Positions 22,585 through 34,691 of a DNA stretch of 64,000 nt are shown in pieces (the stretch's first letter is position 1; each line of letters begins with the position of its first letter). Position numbers and translations under genes: made by a program. Source of the DNA: Warburgia ugandensis (lineage: Eukaryota; Streptophyta; Magnoliopsida; Canellales; Canellaceae); contig CP141128.1 of NCBI GenBank assembly GCA_035236585.1, positions 29,107,618-29,171,617 on the forward strand. Direction: 5' to 3'. Under the pieces are notes generated by a model. The model worked only from the letters and a program-made list of their open reading frames with translations, made no database searches and was not told where the DNA came from.

Positions 22585-25500
22585 CCAGATTTTATCCTTT
22601 CACAGCTAGTCCAGCATGTCCAAGGATCATAGACAATCGAGAAAATTAAGAAGAAGTAGTAGAAATAGAAATAGTAAAGATGACTAGCATATTAATGCTC
22701 AAGGCATTTCACCATAAACAAATAAGTGAAAAAGGAGATGGGCCTAGCAAATACTTAGATATTGGATGGCTTAAATCTTCTCAATAAGGATTGTTGTGCA
22801 GTGGTGCAAACAAGGAAACTCATATATAAATTAGAGTATGATGAGAATGATGAATGAAGATGTTAGTGAAGTTGTTAGTAGATAGTTCTGACCAGTAATA
22901 GAGTAATCTCACCAAAGGTGAGAAAATCGAAGAACCTAGATGGCTATCTTACCCTTCTAAAGAATATCAGAATATGAATATGATAGGGGATCGAAATGAC
23001 AAACTTTGAGAAGATTTTGATGATAATCGAAGAGGGATGAGAATGCAAGATGATATTAGGAGATAACCGTGACTCGAATGAAGGACGTAGCTCAATTTTG
23101 GATACCTTAATTAGAGTCTTATGAAGAGTAAAGTGCTATCTAATAATGACAACCTGAGTATCAGAAGTACAATTGACATATTATGTGATTAAGAGGAACA
23201 TAACACGAATATGATAGGAAAATGAATTCAACCGAGTTATCAAAAGATTTTGATGATAATACTAGGGATGACAGATCTATAACAATAGATTGATCCTAAT
23301 AGGAACTTATAAGAGAAATTGATCTAGGTAGACAAAAGTAAGGATTTTGAAGAAAAGGGAGAAAGAGATAGAGATGTAACTATAAGTATTCAATGAATAT
23401 TGAATATTCAAAAGAAGAAGATCATGACTTTATGGAGATACATACAATTCTTTCATCATGAATCCTACAAGAAGGTAGACCAAACAAATGCAAAGGAATA
23501 ATACTAGTTGAGTTGGTGACTTTGAGTAGAGTATCAAATTTCAAGAGGTTATGCACCATGAAATTCCAAAGAGGAATGGTGATAAACTAGAAATTAAATT
23601 CTACAATGGTTTGATGTCTATATCAATTATTGCAATTAGAATCATATCGGATCCATTAGCTTACGAGGAACACCAATGGATATAGTCCATAAAAAGGAAA
23701 GTTTGGTGATATCCTACCTTGCCAATAAAGTATATTGAAAAAGGAATTAAGCTGGGACAGTGACTTGTTCATTTGTCTTTCTTCAGCAAGTAGGGTACCA
23801 TCAAGGATTGAATTGAGATCTTGCTATCATAGATTTGGAAGAACAAATATCTTAAGACCATTATTTAATCATTACCTTTAGAGTACTGTTGACTAAATAA
23901 AGGTATCCCACCCTCTTTAATCAAATATGTTAATAGTCGAAGTTATATACTCAGAAGGATATTATAAGTATTTAGACATGAGTTTTGCCCAAAAGAAGTA
24001 CGTGTTAGACTAAGTCATTTGAGGGTATGAGGTTAGTTGATTAGGCCACATCATGAAGGATCTACGAGTACAATGAGTACAATAGCAACTAAGATAGGAG
24101 CAAAAAGGAAGAAGTGATCTAAACCAATGTGAAAGATTTTTCAAACCTTAATGGCTACCATGACAAGGTGAAGAAATTACTTTGAGTCTGACAAATAATA
24201 CTGTTGACTTGGATTGAAAAGAAAGGCAGATAAGTACCGATCACTTTAGAGACCCTTGAGCTTATGACATAGATATATCTGGAAAGAGATCAACAAGTAA
24301 TCGAATAAAGTCTTTCTATGTCTAAGAAAATGTTTTAAGCTTACCTGAGTGTTTCTCAAATTTGATGATTTAACAGCTTCAGCACAATTTGACATAATCG
24401 CTATTGAATGAGAACTATGGTTATAAGGTAAGTATGAGGGAACACTTGAAAACCACTACTTATGATAATGATACCCACTGACAATTAAGACTGAATGGTT
24501 GACTATAAAGCATTAATAAAAGATTGAACAACATATTGATATAAGGAATGGAAGGAGAAAAGTTGAGGTGGCCAGCACATTATAAAGAGAAATTTGATGT
24601 TACGTTGCCTTTAGACAAAAATTTAGTTGTTATGTGCATATATCAAGTACGAAAAATCAATTGAAGGAATTTCCTAAGGAGTAACCCCACTGGATTGAGT
24701 ATAGAACTTTTGGACTAAAAGATTACAAAGAAAACCATCAAGCAAAGAAAGGACAAAGAGGATAATGACAAAGGATTCAACCATGACCTACTAAGGGTAC
24801 TCGATTATGAATAAGAGGCTTTCTGCATAAATGGGAACATTGTTGGAAATCCTAATGACAAATTGATGTGAATAGTGCGATAGGCCTCTAGACGAGAACA
24901 TTTGACCCATGATGATGAATTAACCATAAAACATTTGACATGAGTTTACATAAACGCTTTAGGGAGAAAAGCATTTGATGACTTTAGCTTCTGTGAAACT
25001 TGACATACAATTTAGATATCCTAATCATAATATGAGATTGTATTAGTGATGAAGGATGTTATTTTGAATATAATATTGCTTGAGGACCCCAATTACAGTA
25101 GAAAAGCGACAGACAATTGAAATTCGACATTAATCGAGGGTTTGGCTGTAGGGCACATGATAGCATATTAGCTATTGAAGTATCTTGGGGACAAATATAA
25201 AAGATAGGAAGCAAAGTCAGACACAATAGAAAGAATGTAACCACTTTTGTTGGACATGTACTAATGACATACAGCCAACCATTAAAAGGAGATGTGGATG
25301 ATGAAGAGATCACTAGATGGAAGACAAGAGGAAAAAGGGATTATCCCATGCGATTCAAAAAGGGCTATGAGAAATAAGATCATATAATCTCAAAGAAGTA
25401 TGAAGTATACGAGTAGGAGAGTATGGTCATCTAAGGAGACTATCCTATACATGATGAGAGAAGTATAGGCATCTAAGGATTTCGAGATAGATGAATTACA

Positions 25501-25877
25501 GCTAGAAACCGGTATTGTTAAACTGGCACGTATAAGAGTATGCATCAGAGTATGCAGCTGAAGCGGCCCATATATAAGAAAACGGATGAGATATATTGAT
25601 GCGACATATATGTGTAAGGCCTTGTGGAAGGAATTATAACAAGGATAAATTGAGAACGTGCCTAGGATTGGGTACAAGATAGTATGATTAGCATTTTAAG
25701 GACAACATTACTACAAGTATTGGATAACAGAATAATGGATTCGTCGACAACAAAAGTATGGGAGTGAAGCAAAGGAGTTTTCTTAGCTCGAGGGAGTCCT
25801 CAGAAAGAATATGTCTTATCAAGAAGACAGTTGGCTTAAAGATAAGATTTGTGGAATTTTGAGGACGAAATTCTTTT
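22585..25877 (+). pseudogene. Degenerate internal region of E (pol remnants)
   Basis: No open frame of note. Faint traces of pol in the expected order can be read: GGGTACCATCA near 23785 would be the GYHQ motif of reverse transcriptase. Near 23850-23890 and 23940-24060 the spacing and codons recall the FRTRYGHY and FLGHI regions with many indels. It ends with TTTTGAGGACGAAATTC (about 25857-25874), a common end of chromovirus pol. The minus-strand frames at 25059-25906 are random. Domain reading here is tentative. Confidence 0.4.
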
Positions 25878-25890
25878 AAGGGGGTAATAA
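25878..25890 (+). other. Polypurine tract of E
   Basis: AAGGGGGTAATAA directly before the 3' LTR, equivalent to AAGGGGGTAAGAA in A3. Confidence 0.7.
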
Positions 25891-28565
25891 TATAATGCTG
25901 GAGCAATTTATGCTATTGAATTGGACATTCTATAGGAAATGAACTGTGTTAAATATTTTACTTTATTCAAAATAGTAAACAAAGGAATCTGTAAGAAAAC
26001 TTAGTGCCATTAGATTCTACTCGAAAAATGGAATCCAATGCCTCAAAGAACGCCGGAAACGGAGTTCGTATGAAGAAGTTACGGCCGTTAAAAGATTAGG
26101 GGCATTTCTGTAATTTAAATTAAAAACGAAAAAGACAGAAAACGCAGGGGGTCATTTTGATAACGGCACCCCATCTTCTTCTTCCTCTAGATTTTTCTAG
26201 AAACCCTAGTTTTCAGAGGTTTCTGCCACCGCCATAACAAGGCTATAAAAAGTCCTATCTCCCTCCTCTTCCAATGATGATTTTTCCAGCTATTTGTGGT
26301 TAGGGTTTCCGGCAAAAAAATCAGAAAACCCCCACAACGGTTTTCCCTGAACATTCTGGCCAAGCTTGAGTGGTCCCTACAGGCCGGCCACTCCCATCTC
26401 TTCACCCCGTCTTCTTCTTCCTCTGACTGCAACGGAAGTTGGGGTTTTCCCCCTACTTCGAGGGTTTCGGCAACATGGGGCTTTCAGATGGAAAAGAGGG
26501 AGCCGCACATCGGAAGAGGGCACTATGTTGGGGCTGCCCAAGTAGGTTTTCTCCCCTCTCCCTAGTTTTCCCTTCTTCTAGGCTAGATCAGTGCCAGATC
26601 TAGTGTTTCCCTACCGAAAAACACAACGAGGAAAGCTAGTTCTAGCTGGCTCTGTGCAAACAAGGCGTCCCAGGGACACCATGCTTCACGTGCACCTGGG
26701 ATAGGGTCCCTGGGACGGGTTCCAGGCATACGATAGTGAGCATACGGTCCCTAGTGCGGCCTTTAGGTGCGCATGCGACGTGGGGCAGGGTCCTGGCTCC
26801 ACCCGGATGCACAGGGTGCCCTAGGAGCTGAGACGCGCCATCCTGCGCCAAAGACACGTCTGCGTGATGCCATCTAGTATGCGCATCATAGCGCGTCGCT
26901 TGGGCATGCATGTGTGCATGCGAATGCAGTCCCTAGCATGGCCTTCGGGCATGCACACACGTGAGGCAATAGCGGTTCGATCGGGATGCACGGGAGTCCT
27001 GGGAACTGGGATACGCAGACCTAATGAGACTATAAAGTTATGATCAGAGGACAATTTACAGAGTTTAACCATTGAATAGTAGATCCATATCATAGGATCT
27101 AGCCTGACCATGAATTAGGTAAGGACCCATGGACCCTAAAAGGTAGATCTAGCGATCTAATTTCTAAATAGATCGAAATTGATAAGGACTCCTTGTTATC
27201 CATTCATATCCAGGAGTTTTTAAATGAGACCCAAGGTCGGGTTGAGTGATGAAGGACGCTACTCCAGGAGACTTCGAGGTAGGTGCTCTATTGCTACTAG
27301 ACTTTTAAAAAGAACCCACGATTGCTTTGATATTGCATGTTTTAAGTTTTAAGTTACATGACTTGTTTAGCATGAAGTAAGCTCATAAATGAATTCAACA
27401 TGCATATAACAAATACATTACGCATAGACATGTTTTGCAAACGATTGCATAAATTGCATGTGAGTATTGAGTTTTGAAAAATTGCATGTCCTTGTGGGTT
27501 ACCAAAAGACGCTGGAGTGCCCAAAAGATGCTAGGTAGGCAGTTGTGAGGGACTCAAAGAGGGCAGGTTTTGAAAAGGAGGTTTTTGTTTGATTGATCGT
27601 ATATGATTTGGGCTAGTAAGCTTGTGGGCGCTATACCGAGAGGTTTGGGGTGGCCTCCCAGCCTCTACCACTATTAGGTGGAAAGGGTACCATGCCAAAA
27701 AGGCATGTCCCTGCTTCGACTGCATGTGGTACAGGGGGCTACCACTGGTGTCACGGCACTGGGTTGAAGTGTCATATGCCCCATGGAGGCTATGACCATG
27801 TGTCCCTAGGTACTCGGGGACCACACGGCAGTGAGGTCATGGGCATAGTGAGCCCTATGTTTTGAGGATTTACTTGCATTGCATATGGCATGACACGAGG
27901 TTGGTCGACCATACCATATATCCATGAGATGGATTCAGTTGAGCATCTTATGCATATCATTATGTTTATGATGTCTATGATACTTTCGACTTGGATTATG
28001 TGATTCTTTACGTCGTCAATATTCTAATTCAATGATGGTTTTAATATTGATATTGCACATGACTGTTCAAACATGCACATGTTTTAAAGAGCATATGAAT
28101 TTTAAACATAGCATGCATTGTAAAACTAGTAGTGATAGACTCCTACTGAGTGTAGTGTATACTCACCCAATCCTTAACATTTTTTAGGACAGCTCCATTC
28201 ACGAGTAGAGGACTCCTCAGGAAATGTTAGTGCTACGAGCAAGAAAAATCAAAAGGAGACAATTATACATGTAAGTAAACACTCTACCCTTTGGACATGT
28301 ATTTGTATTTATTTACTGAGTTGAAATTTGTGAATTTGTGATTGGATAGACCTGGGAAAACATTTATGATTTTTAAAGTTTTTGAAAAACTACTTTGGTT
28401 GTTGTGAAAGAAAATGGCACTCGGGGTTTTCAAAATGAGTTTAAAACTAAAGATTTTTTGCTGCTTTGCATTGTTTTCATAAAATGGTTTTCAAAAAGGG
28501 ATGCATCCTGCCTTAGGAAATAGATCTTGCATTTAAAAATGCATAGGAAAACTCGGGTGGTCATA
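25891..28565 (+). repeat. E 3' LTR (2675 bp)
   Basis: Begins TATAATGCTGG (the first dinucleotide TG changed to TA) and ends GGTGGTCATA (from GGTCGTCACA). TATAAAAAG at 26244-26252 lies where the TATA box sits in the A1/A3 LTRs. A GC-rich leader block lies at 26640-27000. From about 27240 to the end it closely follows the A1/A3/D LTRs. Frames of 70-97 codons here are not genes. Confidence 0.85.
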
Positions 28566-28589
28566 GATATATATATATATATATATATT
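28566..28589. repeat. Right target duplication of E (GATAT) running into an AT microsatellite
   Basis: GATAT at 28566-28570 matches 21189-21193. It continues as an (AT)n run to about 28589. Confidence 0.7.
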
Positions 28590-30475
28590 GCTTGCAACTT
28601 AGGTTAAATAGAATAGAAGATCTTAAATCAAATAGGAGATCTGAACCCTTAATCAAATATGATTCAAGGAAGAGAACCAAGATCATCCTCCTTAGGGATG
28701 ATCAAACAACTAAACTTAGATCAAAGGAGAAATAGATGATAGAAGATGTAAGTTCTTGATCTTTATCATATAAATTGTTGATCAAAGGATCTATGAAAGA
28801 TCAAGATCAATGAAAGGAATACACAAAGACTTAGAATAAAAAATACTTAGATCTAAAAGATTAGAAGATCATTCTATCTGTCAGATCTATTGATCAATAA
28901 AATAGACACTATCTGAAAAAGATAGGTCAAGATAGGACATAAGATCTAGATCCTTTATATCAAAGGATAAGATTATACAAAGAAGATAGGATAAAAAGTA
29001 TAGGATTATTCAGATTGTATATATATTGACAGTATGTATAGATTTACAGATTGCATACATCAGTTAGGATCATGGAAGATCTAAAGAGATGGATCACTAC
29101 TTGAAGGTATGAGGATTTTATGAATGCATCTACATGGGATGTACATGTTGAACACGTGACCTTATGTTGACCAGTGTAATGTTAACACTTGTATTAAATC
29201 CTCTGAAACCCTTATGATCGAACTAAACACATATGAAGTGGTTAAGTTAGAATTAAGGACTAGACTCTAAGCGAATATGGAACTAGAAGATATTCCAGCC
29301 CTAAGTAAATAGACAGATTATTTCATATATATGAAACATATTTTACATACAAGCATGGAAGCTTGTGGTTTTGTTTTAAACAAGCATAAGCTTGAGGATG
29401 CTATGCTAGGGGAGTTATCAGGGTTTGGCCACCCGCTTCCCAAAATTTGATGATTTGAAGATACCTTGCCCTATGAGAGGCTAAAAGTCTGGTGGGGCAA
29501 TTATAAGAAGGCCACCACTGTGAAATTCCTATCTCCCCATATGGGCAGTGACACAATATTTTCCACCATGGTATCTGTGGTGAACATGGCAATTATTCGA
29601 GCATGCTAGTACGGATCAGACAGCAGCATGGTAGTTCATTGATTATTTTGCACTATGATGCATAAGAGATCGGGATAGTGAAATGCGTTATGTTTCGGCA
29701 TGATGAAATGCCAGCTAATTATATTTTACCAGTATTTCCCAAGAAGGGAAATTACCAATATAGGAGTAGCTGAAATACTAATCTCTCATAGTGGAAAGAA
29801 TTGATCAGCTTAGTTGGGAAAGATATTTCACTACTTTCATAAATTTGACGAATTTATCCATGTACAGTAGCTATGTATAAGGATGTACATATATTACAAA
29901 GTAAAGAGTTAGATACATGAGTATGTTTATGAATAACAGGATTATAAAGTATTAGAATTATACTATCAAATTATTATGCTTCTTGAATCCCCTACCAAGC
30001 ATAGCTTGCTGAGATATTGTAAATGTTTCAATGTTTACAATATCTCAGATACAAAGAAGGGGAGTTAAGAGCCCAAGACTGTAGAAGACTTGAAGAGAAT
30101 AATCATCTGGGTATACCCCTTGAAGACATGTATTTTGTTTTGTTTGAGAGTATTATATTATAATGAGGGTTTCATTGTATGGTGAGCTTTGAGTTTTGGA
30201 TTATGTAATTTGGATAAGTATTGTAATGGATTTGGGTTGTACTGTGAACCACTAGATGGATTCTAGAAGTTAATAAAAATATATTCATTCAATGGAATTT
30301 TATCTTGTACAAAAATTCTACTTATGCTATGTATGAAGTGATGACATGGATTTTTCAAAACACGTTGTAAAGAAAATAATTTTTGCTACCTTGTTTTTCG
30401 AATATTTTTTACTACTAAGGGCCTTGTCTTTGAAAATGTATTACAAAATGTGTTACAAAAACCCAGGTCGTCACG
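28590..30475 (+). repeat. A2 5' LTR, second part
   Basis: Resumes after E and ends ACCCAGGTCGTCACG at 30475, two bases before the primer site. The final CA has become CG. Together with 18172-21193 this makes an LTR near 4.9 kb, unusually long for this lineage; another undetected insertion inside it is possible. The 63-codon frames at 29401-29592 and 30346-30537 carry no domain. Confidence 0.7.
30009..30048 (+). other. Perfect inverted repeat in A2 LTR
   Basis: CTGAGATATTGTAAA (30009-30023) and TTTACAATATCTCAG (30034-30048), a 15-bp perfect stem with a 10-base loop. It lies where the A1/A3/E LTRs carry their shorter conserved hairpin, just before an ATACAAAG sequence found in those LTRs too. 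Confidence 0.8.
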
Positions 30476-30477
30476 GT

Positions 30478-30489
30478 TGGTATCAGAGC
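30478..30489 (+). other. Primer binding site of A2
   Basis: TGGTATCAGAGC, the canonical initiator-Met-tRNA-complementary site. Confidence 0.88.
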
Positions 30490-30606
30490 CATTCATCCAA
30501 TCATAATATAGTACAAATATGTCCAAAGGAGAGATGATAATCCAATTTTAGATTAAGATAAAAATAGTTGTATAGAATGGTGATAGAAATTTTGGTTTAT
30601 GAGTAG

Positions 30607-31700
30607 ATGCCACCAAAGAGAGTCACAAGGAAGATAGCTCAAAATATTCTGGAAGACAATACAGAGAGATTAACCATGAATATTGTAGAAGAGATGGTAA
30701 CAAGGGTATTGAGGAACCTTCTTCCTGACATTCAATAAACCCAAAGTTCATCACCTCCCGTAGAGATACCAACTAAGCAGGCTTAGGCTCATCCTGAAGT
30801 GAGACACAATACACCAACACCAACATCAGCTACTCCCACACTAGTACATGGGCAATCTTCCCTTGTACCAGGTGAAGAAGTTGGAAAGTCTCCATTAGCA
30901 CCAGAAAAAGTTGACAAAATGATGAAGAGATTTTAAAAGATGGCTATGATGTATAATGGCAAGGGTGACGCTGAGAAGGCTGAGGAATGGATGTATGAAG
31001 TAGAAAGGACTTTTAGTGCACTATGTACTTCTCCAAAGTTGAAGGTAAAATTTGCCACTTATCTATTAAAACAAGTAGCTGCATTTTGGTAGAGATCAAC
31101 TAACAACACCTTCTCAAATTCTGAAGGTACTACATAGGAGAAATTTAAGGATGTCTTTAACAACAAATATTTTCCTTATTATGTACAAGCAAGAAAGATG
31201 ATAGAGTTTTTGGAACTAAGACAAGGGAATATGTCAATGGTAGAGTATTATAACAAGTTCATATAGTTAAGGACATTTGCGACTCATGTGTATAACACTG
31301 AAACACCACAGTGAATTGATTCATTGAGGGCTGCACCCAGGGCTGAAAATACAGGTACGTGGTACTAAACCCAAGACCTTGACAGAATGTGTGGAAATGG
31401 CTTCCAAGTTTGAAGAAGAATACAAGAAAAGTCAAACCACCATGTTGAGTGGAGAAGAAAACAATAACCTAAAGCCCTTCCAGAAGAATAAAAGACCTTG
31501 GAACAATTTTAAGCCCCAAAGAAATCAGAGGAACAATGCACCAGGGCAAAATAGACGACCATATCTAAGATGTAGAAAATTTCACCAAGGCAATATCTTC
31601 CATAGACCTGGACAATAGCAACCACAATGGTTTTCGATCAAGTGCCATAATTGTGGGGAGTATGGACACATCACCACCTACTGTACCATACCACTGACAT
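30607..31700 (+). pseudogene. gag: A2 gag, broken
   Basis: The ATG at 30607 opens MPPKRVTRKIAQNI, a basic N-terminus. Stops appear early (near 30736). The capsid region (about 30930-31400) has AEEWMYEVER, a tract matching FLELRQGNMSMVEYYNKF and the FATYLLKQ segment. 31379-31618 is an open C-terminal piece. The CCHC knuckle CHNCGEYGHITTYC is at 31643-31684 with all ligands. Frames shift between these blocks. It is homologous to but clearly different from gag of A1/A3. Confidence 0.8.
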
Positions 31701-32300
31701 TAAGGAGGTAAAACCAAAATTGCCCCTCGACACCAAGGGAGGGTCTTCACAATCACTGACAGGTAGGCTAGACCATCTAATGCAGTGATTGAAGGTACAT
31801 TATTTGTAGCTGACAACTATGCCAAAGTACTATTTGATTCTAGATCTATGCATTCCTTTATATCTTGTGTATTTGGATCTATTATACAACTATCAGTGAA
31901 AAAGTTGGGATTTAATCTAGATGTAACAACTCCAGTTGGAAAAATAGTTAAATTACAAGAATACTTGCATAATGTACTTATAGAAGTATTGGGCAAAAGA
32001 ATGGACATAAACCTCATTTTACTGAACATGGTGGACTTTGACATCATACTGGGTATGGACTGGTTAGCAAAATACTTGTAGTTATGGACTATCACAAGAA
32101 GAAAATCACATTTAGCATACTAGGTGAGGAAGTATTAGTGCTATATGGGAAACACAATGACTTAGACAAGTCCATTATATCGGCTATGAAGGTAGTCAAA
32201 CATATGTCCAAGGGGTGTCAGGCATTTTTAGCAACAGTAATTTCGTTAGATGTTGAACAGCCTAGGATAACAAAAATTGAAGTAGTCAGGGAATTCTAAG
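31701..32300 (+). pseudogene. pro: A2 aspartic protease, active site changed
   Basis: The open piece 31785-32081 is the protease domain, ending ILGMDWL. The catalytic triplet expected as DTG or DSG reads DSR at 31836-31844, a Gly-to-Arg change that should abolish activity. The linker 32084-32299 (AMKVVKHMSKGC, then KIEVVREF) leads to reverse transcriptase. A stop (TAA) follows at 32297-32299. Confidence 0.82.
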
Positions 32301-33000
32301 ATGTTTTTTCAGAAGAACTACCAGAATTACCCCCACATAGAGAAATTGAGTTTACCATTGATGTAATTCTTGGTGCAACTCCAATTTCTAAAGCACCTTA
32401 TAGGATGGCCCTAGTAGAGTTGAAAGGTCAATTACAGGAATTGTTAGACAAAGGGTTTGTTAGACCAAGTAGTTCACCATGGGGAGAACCAATAATATTT
32501 GTGAAGAAGAAGGATGGGTCTATGAGATTGTGCATTGATTATAGAATGTTGAATAGTGTCATAGTGAAAAATAGGTATCCCTTACCTCGCATTCATGATC
32601 TCTTTGATCAACTCCAATCTACTTAGGGTTTTTCCAAAATCAACCTTAGGTCAGGATATCATCAATTGCATATTAAGGATGAAGACATACCTAAGTCAAC
32701 ATTCAGAACTCGGTATGGGCATTACTAGTTTCTAGTCATGTTTTTCGGGCTAACCAATGCACCAGCAGTGTTTATGGATCTGATGAACAAAATCTTTAAG
32801 GAATTTTTGGACAAAATTGTGATTGTATTTATTGATGATATACTAATTTACTCTACTAGTATCAAGGAACACCAAGAACACTTATGAATTGTACTAACTA
32901 CCCTCAAAACACATAAACTACTCGGTAAATTTAGTAAGTGTGAATTCTGGTTAGAGAAGGTCAATTTCTTGGGTCATATAATTTTCAAGAATGGAGTAAA
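32301..33000 (+). pseudogene. RT: A2 reverse transcriptase, broken
   Basis: 32405-32626 reads through [15 protein letters not shown] and [12 protein letters not shown]. The region then continues with stops (TAG near 32624 and 32727) through SGYHQL and FGLTNAP to the catalytic FIDD (aspartates 32834-32839) and KCEFWL, then FLGHIIF near 32965. A TGA-type stop lies near 32885. All core motifs survive, but the frame does not. Confidence 0.85.
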
Positions 33001-33683
33001 AGTGGACCCCACCAAGGTTGAGGCAGTAATGAATTGGGAGAAACCTAAAATAGTAATAGAAATACGTAGTTTTCTTGACCTGGCAGAATACTATCGTAGA
33101 TTCATTCAAGGATTTTCCCGTATAGCCCTTCATTTGACTTCATTGACTAGAAAAGGTGTACAATTCACTTGGACAGAAGAATGTGAAAATAGTTTCCAAG
33201 AGCCAAAGAAGAGGTTAACTACAGCACCAATATTGACTTTGTCATCTGTAAGTGGGGAATATGAAATATACTATGATGCTTTAAGCAAAGGGTTAGGAGG
33301 TGTGTCGATGTAAAATAGGAAGGTCACTGCTTATGCATCTAGAAAATTGAAGAAACATGGAATAAATTACCCAGTACATGACCTAGAATTGGCAGCTGTA
33401 GTTTTTGATTTGAAATTTTGGAGACATTATTTGTATGGAGAAAATTTTAGTGTATTCACAAATCATAAAAGTCTTAAATACATCTTCACTCAGGCTGATT
33501 TGAACATGAGACAAAGAAGATGCATGGAGTATTTCAAAGACTATGAGTTCGCCACCCAATACCATCCTGGAAAAGCAAACGTAGTAGGTGTTGCATTAAG
33601 TAGACAGCTAAGAGCTATACTCACAAACATCACCATTAAATCAGCTTTCGTACAAAGAGTCCTTAAAGCCGAAGAAGAAGATA
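33001..33683 (+). pseudogene. RNaseH: A2 RNase H, interrupted before integrase by element B
   Basis: 32969-33313 and 33347-33683 carry [37 protein letters not shown] and YHPGKANVV. Two conserved Asp positions are changed: FTNHKSL replaces FTDHKSL, and VGVALSR replaces VADALSR. The frame ends in element B at 33689. Integrase resumes at 50230. Confidence 0.83.
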
Positions 33684-33688
33684 TAGTA
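33684..33688. repeat. Target site duplication of B, left (TAGTA)
   Basis: TAGTA here against CAGTA at 50225-50229. One C/T difference, as expected for an old copy. Confidence 0.65.
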
Positions 33689-34691
33689 TGTTTGATGTTT
33701 TCTGCAAGTGCATGGGCTATTGTAGTATAGCTATGCAAATACGGGTCGATCCCACAGGGACTTGCTTTATTTGGAGTATTTAATAAAATTTAATTATTTA
33801 AAACAAAACAAAACTAACCTAACCATTCATATTTATTTAAATGATGTACTCTATATAACTTTCAACTCCATAATTTAAAACTGATTAAACATCCCTGAAT
33901 TACATTGCCCGTGAATAGCATTATCCATGGATAACATTGTCAAAAGATGGATAAAATAAAGCTTAAATGAAATAGGGACACAAATGTAAATAAAATAGGG
34001 ATACATATGTAAATAAATAGGGGATGCAGATGTAATTAACTAAACAGTCCAGAAATGTAATTGCATTTAAATATGAAGGGAAAAATGGGAATTTTGGAAA
34101 AAAAATCAGGTTTTTAACAAAACTAGACAAAAACCCAACGAGGAAGATGACCGGAGGAGAGAGAGGCGAAAGGAAGAGGAAGAAGATGGCAGCGACGCGG
34201 GAGGAAATTGAGGGAAACCTGACTTGGGTTTCCTCCTCTAGGCCTGCCAGTAGTGAAGTGGAACTCTGCTAAAGAAGATCCAGGCATGATGGAAAAGCAG
34301 GAAGGTTTGGTGCACTGTGCTTGGACTGGTGATGTCAGGGATGATGATGCCTGGAGCTGTGGTGGTCCGGGCATCGCACGGTTAGGCTGGACTAGCCTGC
34401 CTTGCTTCTAGCTTGTGAAAGCTCTTCCGATGAGAATAAAATGATGCCCTTACTAGGCGTCGTTTGGTTCAGGGCAAATAGGAGATGGCCTGTGGGAGTT
34501 CTGTGCCGATGAGGGGTTGTGAGCATTGATGACTGCCTCGTGCCTGGCCTGTGAAGATGGATGGCTGGTGTTGAGGTGCGACGGAAGGTGCTTTGAACGA
34601 GAGAAAAATGAAGCCTTTGGTCTGGGCATCCTCTAGAACAAGGCCGGCTCTTGCTTGGCTATGTGAAGGTTGGTGAAGAGGGCTTTGGAAA
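33689..34691 (-). repeat. B 3' LTR, outer part
   Basis: The first 580 bp match 49609-50190 closely. The remainder is interrupted by A3 at 34692 and resumes at 44463. Frames at 34123-34374 and 34469-34705 show no domain. Confidence 0.85.
34687..34691. repeat. Target site duplication of A3, left (GGAAA)
   Basis: Matches 44458-44462 exactly. Confidence 0.9.

Larger units (their letters stand above)
21194..28565 (+). mobile_element. Chromovirus-related element E with foldback left end
   Basis: A 7.4-kb insertion in the A2 5' LTR, bounded by GATAT. The right end is a full 3' LTR in plus orientation. The left end starts with the same LTR terminus in minus orientation (TGTGATGACC), runs about 770 bp, then switches to plus-oriented LTR that leads into a normal primer binding site. 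The interior is about 3.3 kb and highly degenerate. I see no intact coding frame. Confidence 0.82.

Noticed and set aside
26296..26911. Protein genes in the GC-rich part of the E LTR (frames of 89 codons on both strands)
   Set aside because: Overlapping open frames on both strands are expected in GC-rich sequence. No domain is present, and the region is LTR leader.
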